A DNA stretch of 64,000 nucleotides from CAZMBI01 sp964564675. Its GTDB lineage: Bacteria > Pseudomonadota > Alphaproteobacteria > Rickettsiales > UBA3002. The notes under the pieces are model-generated. The model did not search any database. It was not told where the DNA came from and saw only the letters and a program-made list of their open reading frames with translations. The position numbers and the translations under genes are program-made. Location of the stretch: the NCBI GenBank assembly GCA_964564675.1, contig CAZMBI010000010.1, positions 13,323 through 77,322 on the forward strand, in the 5' to 3' direction. Shown in pieces: positions 41,489 to 51,517 of the stretch (its first letter is position 1; the number at the start of each line of letters is the position of its first letter).

Positions 41489-42265
41489 CTAATCTGCGTT
41501 ATAGCGCGCATACATACGTTGTAAGCCGCGCATCGTCAACTCAGGATCGACCTGGTCGATGGACTCGGTGCCGTGGCCGAAGAGCCCGGCCAAACCGCCA
41601 GTTGCAACCACCCGCATATCCGGACGCGCCATCTGCTGGCGGATACGGGCGATGATGCCTTCAATCATCGCCAGGTAACCATAATAAATCCCCGATTGCA
41701 TGGCGTGCGTGGTGCTGGTGCCGATGACCGTCGCCGGCCGATGGATCCGTACACCGTGCAGCTTGGCGGCGGCTTTTTTCAGCGCCTCCAGCGAGAGATT
41801 TACGCCCGGCGTGATCACGCCGCCGACATAGGCACCATGTTCATTGACGATATCGAACGTCGTCGCCGTGCCGAAATCAATCACAATCAGCGGCTGCCCA
41901 AACTGCGCCCAGGCCGCATAGGCATTGACCAGCCGGTCTGCGCCCAGCTCCTCCGGCCGGTCAATCAGCACCTGCATGCCATCGGCCAGCTTATCCCTCC
42001 CGACAATCAGCGGTTCGCCGGTAAAATATCTGATGGCCAGATGCCGCAGCGGAAAAATCGTATCCGGCACCACTGAAGACAGAATCACCGCTTGCACCGC
42101 CTCCGCCGTCAGGCCCTGCTGGCTCATCAGAAACAGCAGCGTGGCGGCGTATTCGTCTTCCGTGCGATGAGGATCGGTCGCCACGCGCCACACCGCTTCC
42201 ATCGCCTCGCCGCGAAAAAGCGCGAAGCTGCTTTGGGTATTACCGACATCGATCGCTAGTAACAT
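41489..42265 (-). CDS. coaX: Type III pantothenate kinase
   Basis: 258-residue CoaX, first step of coenzyme A synthesis. The phosphate-binding start is LLAIDVGNTQSSFALF, the pantothenate region LGADRLVNAYAAW and the second phosphate motif VIDFGTATTFDIV, followed by GGVITPGVNLSLEAL. It is linked to birA as in most alphaproteobacteria, where the nuoN-birA-coaX-rnj order is conserved. Confidence 0.95.
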   Translation of the reverse strand: MLLAIDVGNTQSSFALFRGEAMEAVWRVATDPHRTEDEYAATLLFLMSQQGLTAEAVQAVILSSVVPDTIFPLRHLAIRYFTGEPLIVGRDKLADGMQVLIDRPEELGADRLVNAYAAWAQFGQPLIVIDFGTATTFDIVNEHGAYVGGVITPGVNLSLEALKKAAAKLHGVRIHRPATVIGTSTTHAMQSGIYYGYLAMIEGIIARIRQQMARPDMRVVATGGLAGLFGHGTESIDQVDPELTMRGLQRMYARYNAD

Positions 42266-42272
42266 AAGAGCC

Positions 42273-42293
42273 GTTAGCAGTTAGCGGGTAGCC
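42273..42293. repeat. 7-bp-phased repeat between coaX and birA
   Basis: GTTAGCA is followed directly by GTTAGCG and then GGTAGCC, in the 40-base gap between birA and coaX. Confidence 0.7.
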
Positions 42294-42305
42294 GCCAAAA
42301 ACACC

Positions 42306-43094
42306 TTACCCATCCAGAAACCGCACATCGCCGGCGCTGACCTGTTTGACACTGCCGTCCTGCGTCTGCAACAGCAGGCGGCCATAATGGTCAATGCCCT
42401 GAAACGTGCCGAACAGTTCCTGATTGCCCATCACCACTTCGGTGGGAAATCCCAGCCGGTAGGCGCTTTCCACCCAGCGCTCGCGGATCGGGTCAAAGCC
42501 TTCCACCACCCATTCGTCATAACCATGAATGAAATTATAGATATAACGCGACAGCACGATCTTAGCGCTGATAATCTCCACGCCGGTTGTACGCAGGCAG
42601 GTGGCGGGAAACAGAATCCCCTCTTTGGGCGCGGAGTCGATATTGATGCCGATACCCACGGCCACCCATTGTTTGTCCTGCCCGGTTTCATCCAGCGTGG
42701 TGAAGGATTCGAGCAGAATCCCGCCGAGCTTGCGCCCGTCATACAATACGTCGTTGGGCCATTTGCATTCGATCTCGCCGTCGCCAGGAATAATCGGCTG
42801 CAAGGTATCCGCCGCTGCGACCGCCGCCACGAACGACAATTGCGAACATTCCGGCAGTCCGCACGGCGGGTGCAGTAAAATCGAGACGTATAAATTGCCT
42901 TCGGGAGAAATCCACTCGCGGCCCATGCGGCCCCTTCCCGCCGTCTGGCGCTTGGCCCAGACCACCGCGCCGTGCGAGGCGCCGCCTCCGGCTAAGCGCT
43001 TGGCTTCCTCATTGGTACTGTCGAGCACGTCGTAAGACAGCAGGTGATAATCATCCAACAGGTTTTTGCGCTTGGCCTCCATACCGTATCCCAT
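42306..43094 (-). CDS. birA: Biotin--[acetyl-CoA-carboxylase] ligase
   Basis: 262-residue biotin protein ligase without the N-terminal DNA-binding domain, so it should not act as a repressor. Motifs: VLDSTNEEAKRL, the biotinyl-AMP loop TAGRGRMGREWISPEGNLYV, IECKWPNDVLYDGRKLGGIL and GIGINID. Either Met 1 (43094) or Met 5 (43082) may be the start. It follows nuoN by 71 bases on the transcript. Confidence 0.92.
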   Translation of the reverse strand: MGYGMEAKRKNLLDDYHLLSYDVLDSTNEEAKRLAGGGASHGAVVWAKRQTAGRGRMGREWISPEGNLYVSILLHPPCGLPECSQLSFVAAVAAADTLQPIIPGDGEIECKWPNDVLYDGRKLGGILLESFTTLDETGQDKQWVAVGIGINIDSAPKEGILFPATCLRTTGVEIISAKIVLSRYIYNFIHGYDEWVVEGFDPIRERWVESAYRLGFPTEVVMGNQELFGTFQGIDHYGRLLLQTQDGSVKQVSAGDVRFLDG

Positions 43095-43165
43095 AATTTA
43101 TTATATTGCGGGCGATTCACCTATCCGCCGCAGGCGCAGGCCAGACGGGGGTGATGCTTAAACCG

Positions 43166-44623
43166 TCACATCGTCAACGCCCGTGCTGCAATAGCAGTAA
43201 CAGAGATTAACGGCGTGGGCGAGAGGAAAAACAGGCCAACCACGATGGCACTAAGCCCCAGCACACAGCGGGTTGGGAAAGAGAGCACGGCATCAAACGG
43301 CGCCTTGGCCTCATCGAAATACATCACTTTGACAATCTTGATATAATAATAGGCCGCTACCACGCTGGACAGCAGGCCGATTGCCGCCAGCATATATAAT
43401 TCCTGGTCAACCACCGCCATAAACACGTAAAACTTGCCGAAAAAGCCGGCCAAAGGCGGAATCCCGGCCATGGAAAACATCATCAGCGCCATAAACAGCG
43501 CCATCATGGGCGAATGTTTCGACAGCCCGCCAAGCTCGGCAATCGCTTCCACTGGCTGTTCGTGCCGCGCCATCAGCATGACGAAACCGAATGCCCCCAC
43601 ACTCATGAACAGATACAGCGTCAGATAAATCAACGTCGCCTGCATGCCTTGCGGTCCCACGGCCAGGCCCATCAGCGCATAGCCAACATGGCCGATGGAG
43701 CTGTATGCCAGCAGCCGCTTGAGATTACTCTGGCGCAGCGCACCAAACGCGCCGACCAGCATCGACAGTGCCGAGACGGCAATCACGATCTGCTGCCACT
43801 GCGCAAACAGCCCCTCAAAAGGGCCCATCAGAAAGCGGGCGAATAACGCGATCGCCGCGATTTTGGGCGCGATGGCGAAAAACGCCACCACCGGCGTGGG
43901 CGCGCCTTCATAGACATCGGGCGTCCACATATGAAACGGCACGGCAGAAATTTTAAAACAAAACCCGACGATCACAAACACCATACCGACGATCAGGCCA
44001 GGGGACGGCATGCCATGCTCGCTTTCCGCCAGCAGCGCGCCGAGCACTTCAAAGTTAGTGCTGCCGCCGAAACCGTATACCAGTGACGCACCGAATAACA
44101 TCATGCCCGAGGCCAGCGCTCCGAGGATGAAATATTTGAGCCCAGCTTCGGTGGAGCGCGCATTATCCCGCTCAAAGGATGCCATCACATACATCGCCAG
44201 ACTCGCCAGCTCCAACGCCATATACAGGCTCAGCAGATCGTTGGCGGAAATCAGCAGCATCAGCCCGGTTACCGCGAGCAGAACCAGCACCGGATACTCA
44301 AAGCGCTTGCAGTCTTCACGCTTCAGCCACTCGAGCGATAAGAGCAGGGTCAGCAGTGCGCCCAGCAGAACCAGCCACTTGGCGTATAACGTCAGCCCGC
44401 TGAGCTGAATCATGTCATGAAACAACAATACCGCCGTTTCATCGCGCTGGGTGGTCAGATAAATCACCGCCACCAGGGTGGCGCAGGCTACCCAGGTCAG
44501 CGGCCCGGTCAGCGCATTGCCGCGGAATGCCCCCACCATCAGCAGCACAATAGCCATAGCGCACGCTGTCAGTTCAGGCAGGATATAGCCTAAATCCGCA
44601 ATTAACTGGGCCGCTTCACTCAT
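43166..44623 (-). CDS. nuoN: NADH-quinone oxidoreductase subunit N
   Basis: 485-residue antiporter-like membrane subunit of complex I with about 14 helices. The conserved helix-7/8 region has GALASGMMLFGASLVYGFGG and the Lys-bearing FKISAVPFHMWTPDVYEGAP, plus LLAYSSIGHVGYALMG. It pumps protons in the membrane arm. Last nuo gene, followed by birA. Confidence 0.96.
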   Translation of the reverse strand: MSEAAQLIADLGYILPELTACAMAIVLLMVGAFRGNALTGPLTWVACATLVAVIYLTTQRDETAVLLFHDMIQLSGLTLYAKWLVLLGALLTLLLSLEWLKREDCKRFEYPVLVLLAVTGLMLLISANDLLSLYMALELASLAMYVMASFERDNARSTEAGLKYFILGALASGMMLFGASLVYGFGGSTNFEVLGALLAESEHGMPSPGLIVGMVFVIVGFCFKISAVPFHMWTPDVYEGAPTPVVAFFAIAPKIAAIALFARFLMGPFEGLFAQWQQIVIAVSALSMLVGAFGALRQSNLKRLLAYSSIGHVGYALMGLAVGPQGMQATLIYLTLYLFMSVGAFGFVMLMARHEQPVEAIAELGGLSKHSPMMALFMALMMFSMAGIPPLAGFFGKFYVFMAVVDQELYMLAAIGLLSSVVAAYYYIKIVKVMYFDEAKAPFDAVLSFPTRCVLGLSAIVVGLFFLSPTPLISVTAIAARALTM

Positions 44624-44684
44624 TTTTTCTTACGTCCTGTTCGTTTTATTGGGCAGGTCACCACGCAGGCGGTGGCCGGCCCGG

Positions 44685-46373
44685 TTATGGCGTATCGGCA
44701 CCGGCCTGATTGGCCCTTTCTTCCCCGTACGTTTCAGCCGGCGCAGATTCCGACGCAGCCTCCGGCGTGGCTTCCACCCCCTTCTCGCCATCCGGCGGGG
44801 GTTGCGCACCGGCGGAAGGTGAGGCGCCGGGTAATTCATGAATGGCTTCAAGCGGCTTGGTGTCGGCCGTGGACGGGCCAAGCGTGATCGCCTCGCCGCG
44901 ATGCATCTGCGCAATCAGATGCTCGACACTGGGATGCATCGCCTCCAGCACCGGCTTGGGATAAATTCCAAGCCACAATACCGCTGCCACCAACGGCGCA
45001 AAAATCAGTTTTTCACGCAGGCTCAGATCTGTCATTTTTTTCAGATCATTTTTCACCAGTTCGCCGAAACACACTCGCCGGTACAGCCACAGCATGTATG
45101 CCGCGCCCAGAATCAGGCCGGTGGCCAGGAAAACCGCCGCCCACTGACTAGCCTGAAAGCCGCCGATCAGCACCAGCATCTCACCGACAAAGCCCGACGT
45201 GCCCGGCAGGCCGACCGAGGCCATGGTGAAAATCATAAACACCACGGCATAAATCGGCATATTATTGACCAGCCCGCCATAGCGCGCGATCTCACGCGTA
45301 TGCAGGCGGTCATAGACCACGCCAACGCACAGGAACAACGCACCGGAAACCAGCCCGTGACTGATCATCTGAAAAATCGCGCCCTCGATGCCCTGCTGAT
45401 TGAAGGTGAAAATGCCGAGCGTGACAAAGCCCATATGCGCCACCGACGAATAGGCGATGAGCTTTTTCATATCCTCCTGCATCAGCGCCACCAGCGAGGT
45501 ATATACTACGGCTATACAGCTGAGCACGAAGATAAAGGTCGAGAAATATTCCGAAGCACCCGGCAGCATGGGCAGCGAAAAGCGCAGGAATCCGTAAGCC
45601 CCCATTTTTAGTAGAATACCCGCCAGAATCACCGAGCCGGCGGTGGGCGCCTGCACGTGCGCGTCGGGCAGCCAGGTATGCACCGGCCACATCGGCACTT
45701 TCACCGCAAACGAGGCCAGCATCGCCAGCCACAGCCATTGTTGCACCGACAGGCTTAAGGTAGGCGCCTGCTTCATCAGCAGCGGAATATCGGTGGTGCC
45801 GAACTGTAAATACAGATAAATCAGCGCGATTAAAAACAGGATGGAGCCGGCCAGCGTATACAGGAAAAATTTATACGCGGCGTAGACCCGCCGGTCACCG
45901 CCCCACACGCCGATAATGAGATACATCGGGATCAGCATGCCTTCAAAGAAAAGATAAAACAGCAGCATATCGAGCGCGCAGAACACGCCGATGACAAACG
46001 TCTCCAGCAGCAAAAAGGCGATCATATATTCGCGCACGCGCCGGGTGATGGCGCGCCAGCTGCACAGGATACAAATCGGCATCAAAAACGTGGTCAGGAT
46101 AATCAAAAACAGCGAGATGCCGTCAATGCCCAGGTGATAATGAATACCGTATCCCTCAAACCAGGGCATTTTCTCCACGAACTGGAAGGCGTGCGTGGTT
46201 GGATCGAAGCGGTTCCACAATACCAGCGAGGCGGCAAACGTGATAAGCGTCGTCCACAGCGCCGCCATACGCGCATTCGCCGCGCCGTTATCATCTTCCT
46301 TGGTGAAAAAGAAGATCACCGCCGCGCCCACAAGGGGTAAAAAGATGAGAATGGAAAGCAGATGATGTTCCAC
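44685..46373 (-). CDS. nuoM: NADH-quinone oxidoreductase subunit M, with C-terminal extension
   Basis: 562 residues starting at GTG 46373, which directly abuts the nuoL stop. The membrane part (about 1-490) has the Glu of helix 5 (LFYLFFEGMLIPMYLIIGVW), the Lys region VKVPMWPVHTWLPDAHVQAP and LIAYSSVAHMGFVTLGIFTF. Normal NuoM ends near PKPVLEAMHPSVEHLIAQM; here about 70 further residues rich in Pro, Ala and Glu follow (SPSAGAQPPPDGEKGVEATP), probably disordered. The extension is not part of the known proton channel. Confidence 0.95.
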   Translation of the reverse strand: MEHHLLSILIFLPLVGAAVIFFFTKEDDNGAANARMAALWTTLITFAASLVLWNRFDPTTHAFQFVEKMPWFEGYGIHYHLGIDGISLFLIILTTFLMPICILCSWRAITRRVREYMIAFLLLETFVIGVFCALDMLLFYLFFEGMLIPMYLIIGVWGGDRRVYAAYKFFLYTLAGSILFLIALIYLYLQFGTTDIPLLMKQAPTLSLSVQQWLWLAMLASFAVKVPMWPVHTWLPDAHVQAPTAGSVILAGILLKMGAYGFLRFSLPMLPGASEYFSTFIFVLSCIAVVYTSLVALMQEDMKKLIAYSSVAHMGFVTLGIFTFNQQGIEGAIFQMISHGLVSGALFLCVGVVYDRLHTREIARYGGLVNNMPIYAVVFMIFTMASVGLPGTSGFVGEMLVLIGGFQASQWAAVFLATGLILGAAYMLWLYRRVCFGELVKNDLKKMTDLSLREKLIFAPLVAAVLWLGIYPKPVLEAMHPSVEHLIAQMHRGEAITLGPSTADTKPLEAIHELPGASPSAGAQPPPDGEKGVEATPEAASESAPAETYGEERANQAGADTP

Positions 46374-48335
<1,962 letters not shown>

Positions 48336-48346
48336 GCGCTCTTTGG

Positions 48347-48382
48347 TTTCTCCCCCCGTAAAGGGGAAAGGCAGTCAGGGCG
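48347..48382. repeat. C/G-rich palindromic element between nuoK and nuoL
   Basis: TTTCTCCCCCCGTAAAGGGG followed by AAAGGCAGTCAGGG has the same design as the insertions in gltB (compare CTCCCCCCGTTTACGGGGGG at 6122). It fills almost the whole nuoK-nuoL gap. Confidence 0.65.
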
Positions 48383-48712
48383 TCACCCCTTCAACATCCG
48401 TATTTCTTCCACATCGATCGAGCCGCGATTGCGGTAATACACCACCAAAATCGCCAGTCCGATCGCCGCTTCCGCCGCCGCCACTGTGAGTACCAGCATG
48501 GCGAAAATCTGCCCGGTCAGGTCATTCAGGTGCACCGAAAATGTCACCAGATTGATATTCACGGCGAGCAAAATGAGCTCGATCGACATGAGAATGGTGA
48601 TAATATTTTTGCGGTTGAGGAAAATACCGCACACCCCAATGACAAATAGCAGCGTGGCCACCACCAGATAATCCAGCAGCGTAATCGACCCGTATAGCAC
48701 CGATGCGTCCAT
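48383..48712 (-). CDS. nuoK: NADH-quinone oxidoreductase subunit K
   Basis: 109 residues, three membrane helices. The two conserved Glu residues are in ITILMSIELILLAVNINLV and LTVAAAEAAIGLAILVVYY, both needed for proton transfer in known enzymes. About 8 residues precede the usual start of helix 1. Start and nuoJ stop overlap by one base (TGATG). Confidence 0.97.
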   Translation of the reverse strand: MDASVLYGSITLLDYLVVATLLFVIGVCGIFLNRKNIITILMSIELILLAVNINLVTFSVHLNDLTGQIFAMLVLTVAAAEAAIGLAILVVYYRNRGSIDVEEIRMLKG

Positions 48713-49335
48713 CAGGCCCCCTCTCCCGACTTAACCTTCACCAGTGTCACCGACTCCTCCCGCGTGCGTGAAATCTGTTTATCGATTTGCTGGCGTTTCA
48801 CTCCGGGACGATGTCGCAGGGTCAGCACAATGGCCCCGATCATCGCCACCAGCAAAATCACGCCCGCCATTTGAAACAGGACGAAATAGCGCGTGTATAG
48901 CAACTGGCCGATGGCGTGGGTATTACTCACCTGCTGCGCGTCAGGAATAGCGGTTGCCGCCGGCGCCACGGCCGCCGGTTGCAGCGCCGAGGCATAAAAC
49001 AGCGCGCCCAGCTCAACAAACAGCACTACAGCCACCAGCAGGCCGATCGGCAGATATTTCAGAAACCCGGCGCGCAGGCTGGCGAAATTGACATTGAGCA
49101 TCATCACCACAAACAAAAATAGCACTGCCACCGCGCCGACATAGACGATCACCAGCGTCATCGCCAGATATTCCGCCCCCAGCAGGACCAGCAATCCGGC
49201 CGCATTGAAAAAAGCAAAAATGAGGAAAAAAACCGAATACACCGAGTTGTGCACGCTCACAACCATCACCGCGCTGAAGCAGACGATGGTGGCAAAAACA
49301 TAAAACATCAGGCTGACGAAATCGAAGGATTCCAT
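48712..49335 (-). CDS. nuoJ: NADH-quinone oxidoreductase subunit J
   Basis: 207 residues, five membrane helices with the conserved third helix containing EYLAMTLVIVYVGAVAVLFL, the pi-bulge region of the E-channel. The C-terminus is a charged cytoplasmic tail. The 377-base gap to nuoI upstream holds two repeat elements. Confidence 0.95.
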   Translation of the reverse strand: MESFDFVSLMFYVFATIVCFSAVMVVSVHNSVYSVFFLIFAFFNAAGLLVLLGAEYLAMTLVIVYVGAVAVLFLFVVMMLNVNFASLRAGFLKYLPIGLLVAVVLFVELGALFYASALQPAAVAPAATAIPDAQQVSNTHAIGQLLYTRYFVLFQMAGVILLVAMIGAIVLTLRHRPGVKRQQIDKQISRTREESVTLVKVKSGEGA

Positions 49336-49469
49336 GCGACAATAGGCCCTGTTGCTGTTATTGATTCCGCATGGTTGTAACAGCGCCGCCTGAGACAGGC
49401 AAGCACTATAGTCTTTTTATGTTTGATGTAATGCCTTCACCCACGAGCGCGGGAAATCATCAACCAACC

Positions 49470-49496
49470 CGTTATGCCGAACGCGTTTCGCATCTC
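49470..49496. repeat. Short palindromic repeat fragment in the nuoI-nuoJ gap
   Basis: GTTATGCCGAACGCGTTTCG followed by CATCT is an imperfect inverted repeat (ATGCCGAA/TTTCGCAT) of the widespread intergenic kind. The gap 49336-49712 shows no gene; besides this and the element at 49548 I see nothing in it. Confidence 0.5.
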
Positions 49497-49547
49497 CCGG
49501 CTTCGTGCTTTATGAGGCCATTCTATCCCTCGGCCCCTGCCCAACTC

Positions 49548-49622
49548 CGTCATTCCAGCGAAAGCGGGAATCTAGGTTCAATCGCTCACCTGGATGCGAT
49601 CCCCCCTTGCGCGGCAATGACG
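49548..49622. repeat. Intergenic inverted-repeat element, about 75 bp
   Basis: It starts CGTCATTCCAGCGAAAGCGG and ends GCGCGGCAATGACG; CGTCATT/AATGACG ends are inverted. This CGTCATTCC...GAATGACG design is common in proteobacterial intergenic regions. It lies inside the nuo operon between nuoI and nuoJ. Confidence 0.75.
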
Positions 49623-49712
49623 AGCTAAAAGCCAACTGATGCAATGGTCGATTTATAAGATACAAGAACCACTTTGGGATGACGCGATTTCAGCGATTGT
49701 CCGCTTATCGCC

Positions 49713-50195
49713 TCAGCGATATTCCGCATCGGCCTGCAGATTGGCAGCAATTTCCGCCTCCCAGCGGTCGCCGTTGGCCAGCAGCTTTTCCTTGTCATAA
49801 AATAATTCTTCGCGGGTTTCGGCTGCATATTCGAAATTCGGCCCCTCGACAATGGCATCCACCGGGCAGGCTTCCTCGCAATAGCCGCAATAGATGCATT
49901 TGGTCATATCGATATCGTAGCGCGTCGCACGGCGCGAGCCGTCCTCGCGTTCTTCCGCCTCAATGGTGATGGCCTGTGCCGGGCAGATCGCCTCGCAAAG
50001 CTTGCAGGCAATACAACGCTCCTCACCGTTGGGATAACGCCGCAGCGCGTGCTCGCCGCGAAAGCGCGGCGAGAGCGGGCCTTTCTCATACGGATAATTA
50101 ATCGTAACTTTCGGCTTAAACGCATATTTGAGCGTCAGCCACATGCCGGAAAGCAGCTCTTTCAGCAGAAATTGTTTGGCGCCGAGTAATTTCAT
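49713..50195 (-). CDS. nuoI: NADH-quinone oxidoreductase subunit I
   Basis: 160-residue peripheral subunit with two 4Fe-4S clusters (N6a, N6b), ligands in CIACKLCEAICPAQAI and CIYCGYCEEACPVDAI. It passes electrons from NuoG towards NuoB. Length and both motifs are standard; the N-terminal amphipathic helix is present. Confidence 0.97.
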   Translation of the reverse strand: MKLLGAKQFLLKELLSGMWLTLKYAFKPKVTINYPYEKGPLSPRFRGEHALRRYPNGEERCIACKLCEAICPAQAITIEAEEREDGSRRATRYDIDMTKCIYCGYCEEACPVDAIVEGPNFEYAAETREELFYDKEKLLANGDRWEAEIAANLQADAEYR

Positions 50196-50289
50196 GGCAA
50201 CTTTTTTATACTCCGTAACATCGTATTATGCTTTTATACGATACACTAATCCCCCGTCTTTTGTAAAGATATAGGACAGAGAGAAACAA

Positions 50290-50400
50290 TCAGGTTCTGG
50301 TCGGACAGCGTGATTCCAGCGGCCGCCTTATCGAGCACTTTTTGCGGCATCCCCTCCAGATCCTGGCTGATCGAGGCAATAATATCACGATATAGCATAT
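50290..50400 (-). CDS. Possible small ORF between nuoH and nuoI
   Basis: ATG 50400 lies 18 bases after the nuoH stop and has AGGG about 10 bases upstream. The frame encodes 36 residues (MLYRDIIASISQDLEGMPQK, then a basic tail) and stops at 50290. A 7-base A-run (on the coding strand) follows MPQ; one base fewer there would let the frame continue as KVLDKAAAGITLSDQNLIVS to a stop at 50246. No family recognised. Weak support. Confidence 0.3.
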   Translation of the reverse strand: MCYIVILLPRSARIWRGCRKKCSIRRPLESRCPTRT

Positions 50401-50418
50401 AATACCCTGTGTGATAGG

Positions 50419-51444
50419 TTAAGAAACCGGTAATGCATCACTATACAGCAAATAACCAGAAATAAATACCACCCAGAACAGTGAAAAGGGTAAAAACACT
50501 TTCCAACCAAGACGCATCAACTGGTCGTATCGATAGCGCGGAAAGGTCGCCCGCACCCACACAAATACCAACAACAGCAGGGCCACTTTCAGCGCAAACC
50601 AGATAACGCCGGGAATAAAATCCAGTGCCTCAACCGGCGGTTGCCAGCCGCCAAGGAATAAAATCACGGTCATGGCGCTCATCAGGATCATATTGGCGTA
50701 TTCGCCTAGGAAGAAAAGGGCAAACGCCATCGACGAATATTCGACGTTATAGCCCGCCACCAGTTCGCCTTCCGCCTCCGGCAGGTCAAACGGCAGGCGG
50801 TTTGTTTCCGCCAGCGCCGAGATGAAAAAGATGATAAACATCGGAAACAGCGGCGAGAACGCATACCAGTTAAGCGCGCTGCCGCTTTGCGCAGCGATGA
50901 TATCACCCAGATTGAGCGAGCCTGCATACAGCAGCACCGTCACAATCACAAACCCGATCGAGACTTCATAGGAGACCATTTGCGCTGCCGAACGGATCGC
51001 CCCTAAAAAGGCGTATTTGGAGTTACTCGCCCAGCCCGACATAATAATGCCATAAACGCCCAGCGAGGAAATCGCGAACAAGTACAAAATGCCGACATTG
51101 ATATCGGCGATGACAAATTCGGAAGAGAACGGGATCACCGCCCAGCCCAGAAGCGCCAGCATAAAGGTGATCATCGGCGCGATCAGAAACACCACCCGAT
51201 TGGCCTGACTGGGGACAATGGTTTCTTTCAGAAACAGTTTCAGCCCGTCGGCAATCGGCTGGAACAGCCCGAACGGCCCCACCACGTTCGGCCCGCGGCG
51301 CAGCTGCATCGACGCAATCACCTTGCGCTCGACATACGTTAAAAACGCCACGCTGATCAGCAGCGGCGCGGTGACCATCAGAATCTGCCCGACGATTTCA
51401 AGCAGCGGCAATAAATAGATGGTCCATAGCACGTCAAATTCCAT
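50419..51444 (-). CDS. nuoH: NADH-quinone oxidoreductase subunit H
   Basis: 341-residue membrane subunit forming the quinone chamber with NuoB and NuoD. Conserved blocks: LTYVERKVIASMQLRRGPNV, FGLFQPIADGLKLFLKETIV, the acidic loop ALAETNRLPFDLPEAEGELV and FVWVRATFPRYRYDQLMRLG. Normal length. Confidence 0.97.
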   Translation of the reverse strand: MEFDVLWTIYLLPLLEIVGQILMVTAPLLISVAFLTYVERKVIASMQLRRGPNVVGPFGLFQPIADGLKLFLKETIVPSQANRVVFLIAPMITFMLALLGWAVIPFSSEFVIADINVGILYLFAISSLGVYGIIMSGWASNSKYAFLGAIRSAAQMVSYEVSIGFVIVTVLLYAGSLNLGDIIAAQSGSALNWYAFSPLFPMFIIFFISALAETNRLPFDLPEAEGELVAGYNVEYSSMAFALFFLGEYANMILMSAMTVILFLGGWQPPVEALDFIPGVIWFALKVALLLLVFVWVRATFPRYRYDQLMRLGWKVFLPFSLFWVVFISGYLLYSDALPVS

Positions 51445-51517
51445 TTTTTCATTCCTCGGGTTTCAGATGCCGGTTCGGGTTTCAGAACAATCCCAGGGCC
51501 TGCAATCCGGCACCTGC

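Noticed and set aside
49371..49628. 85-residue frame in the nuoI-nuoJ gap
   Set aside because: It runs through two palindromic repeats and has no ribosome site.
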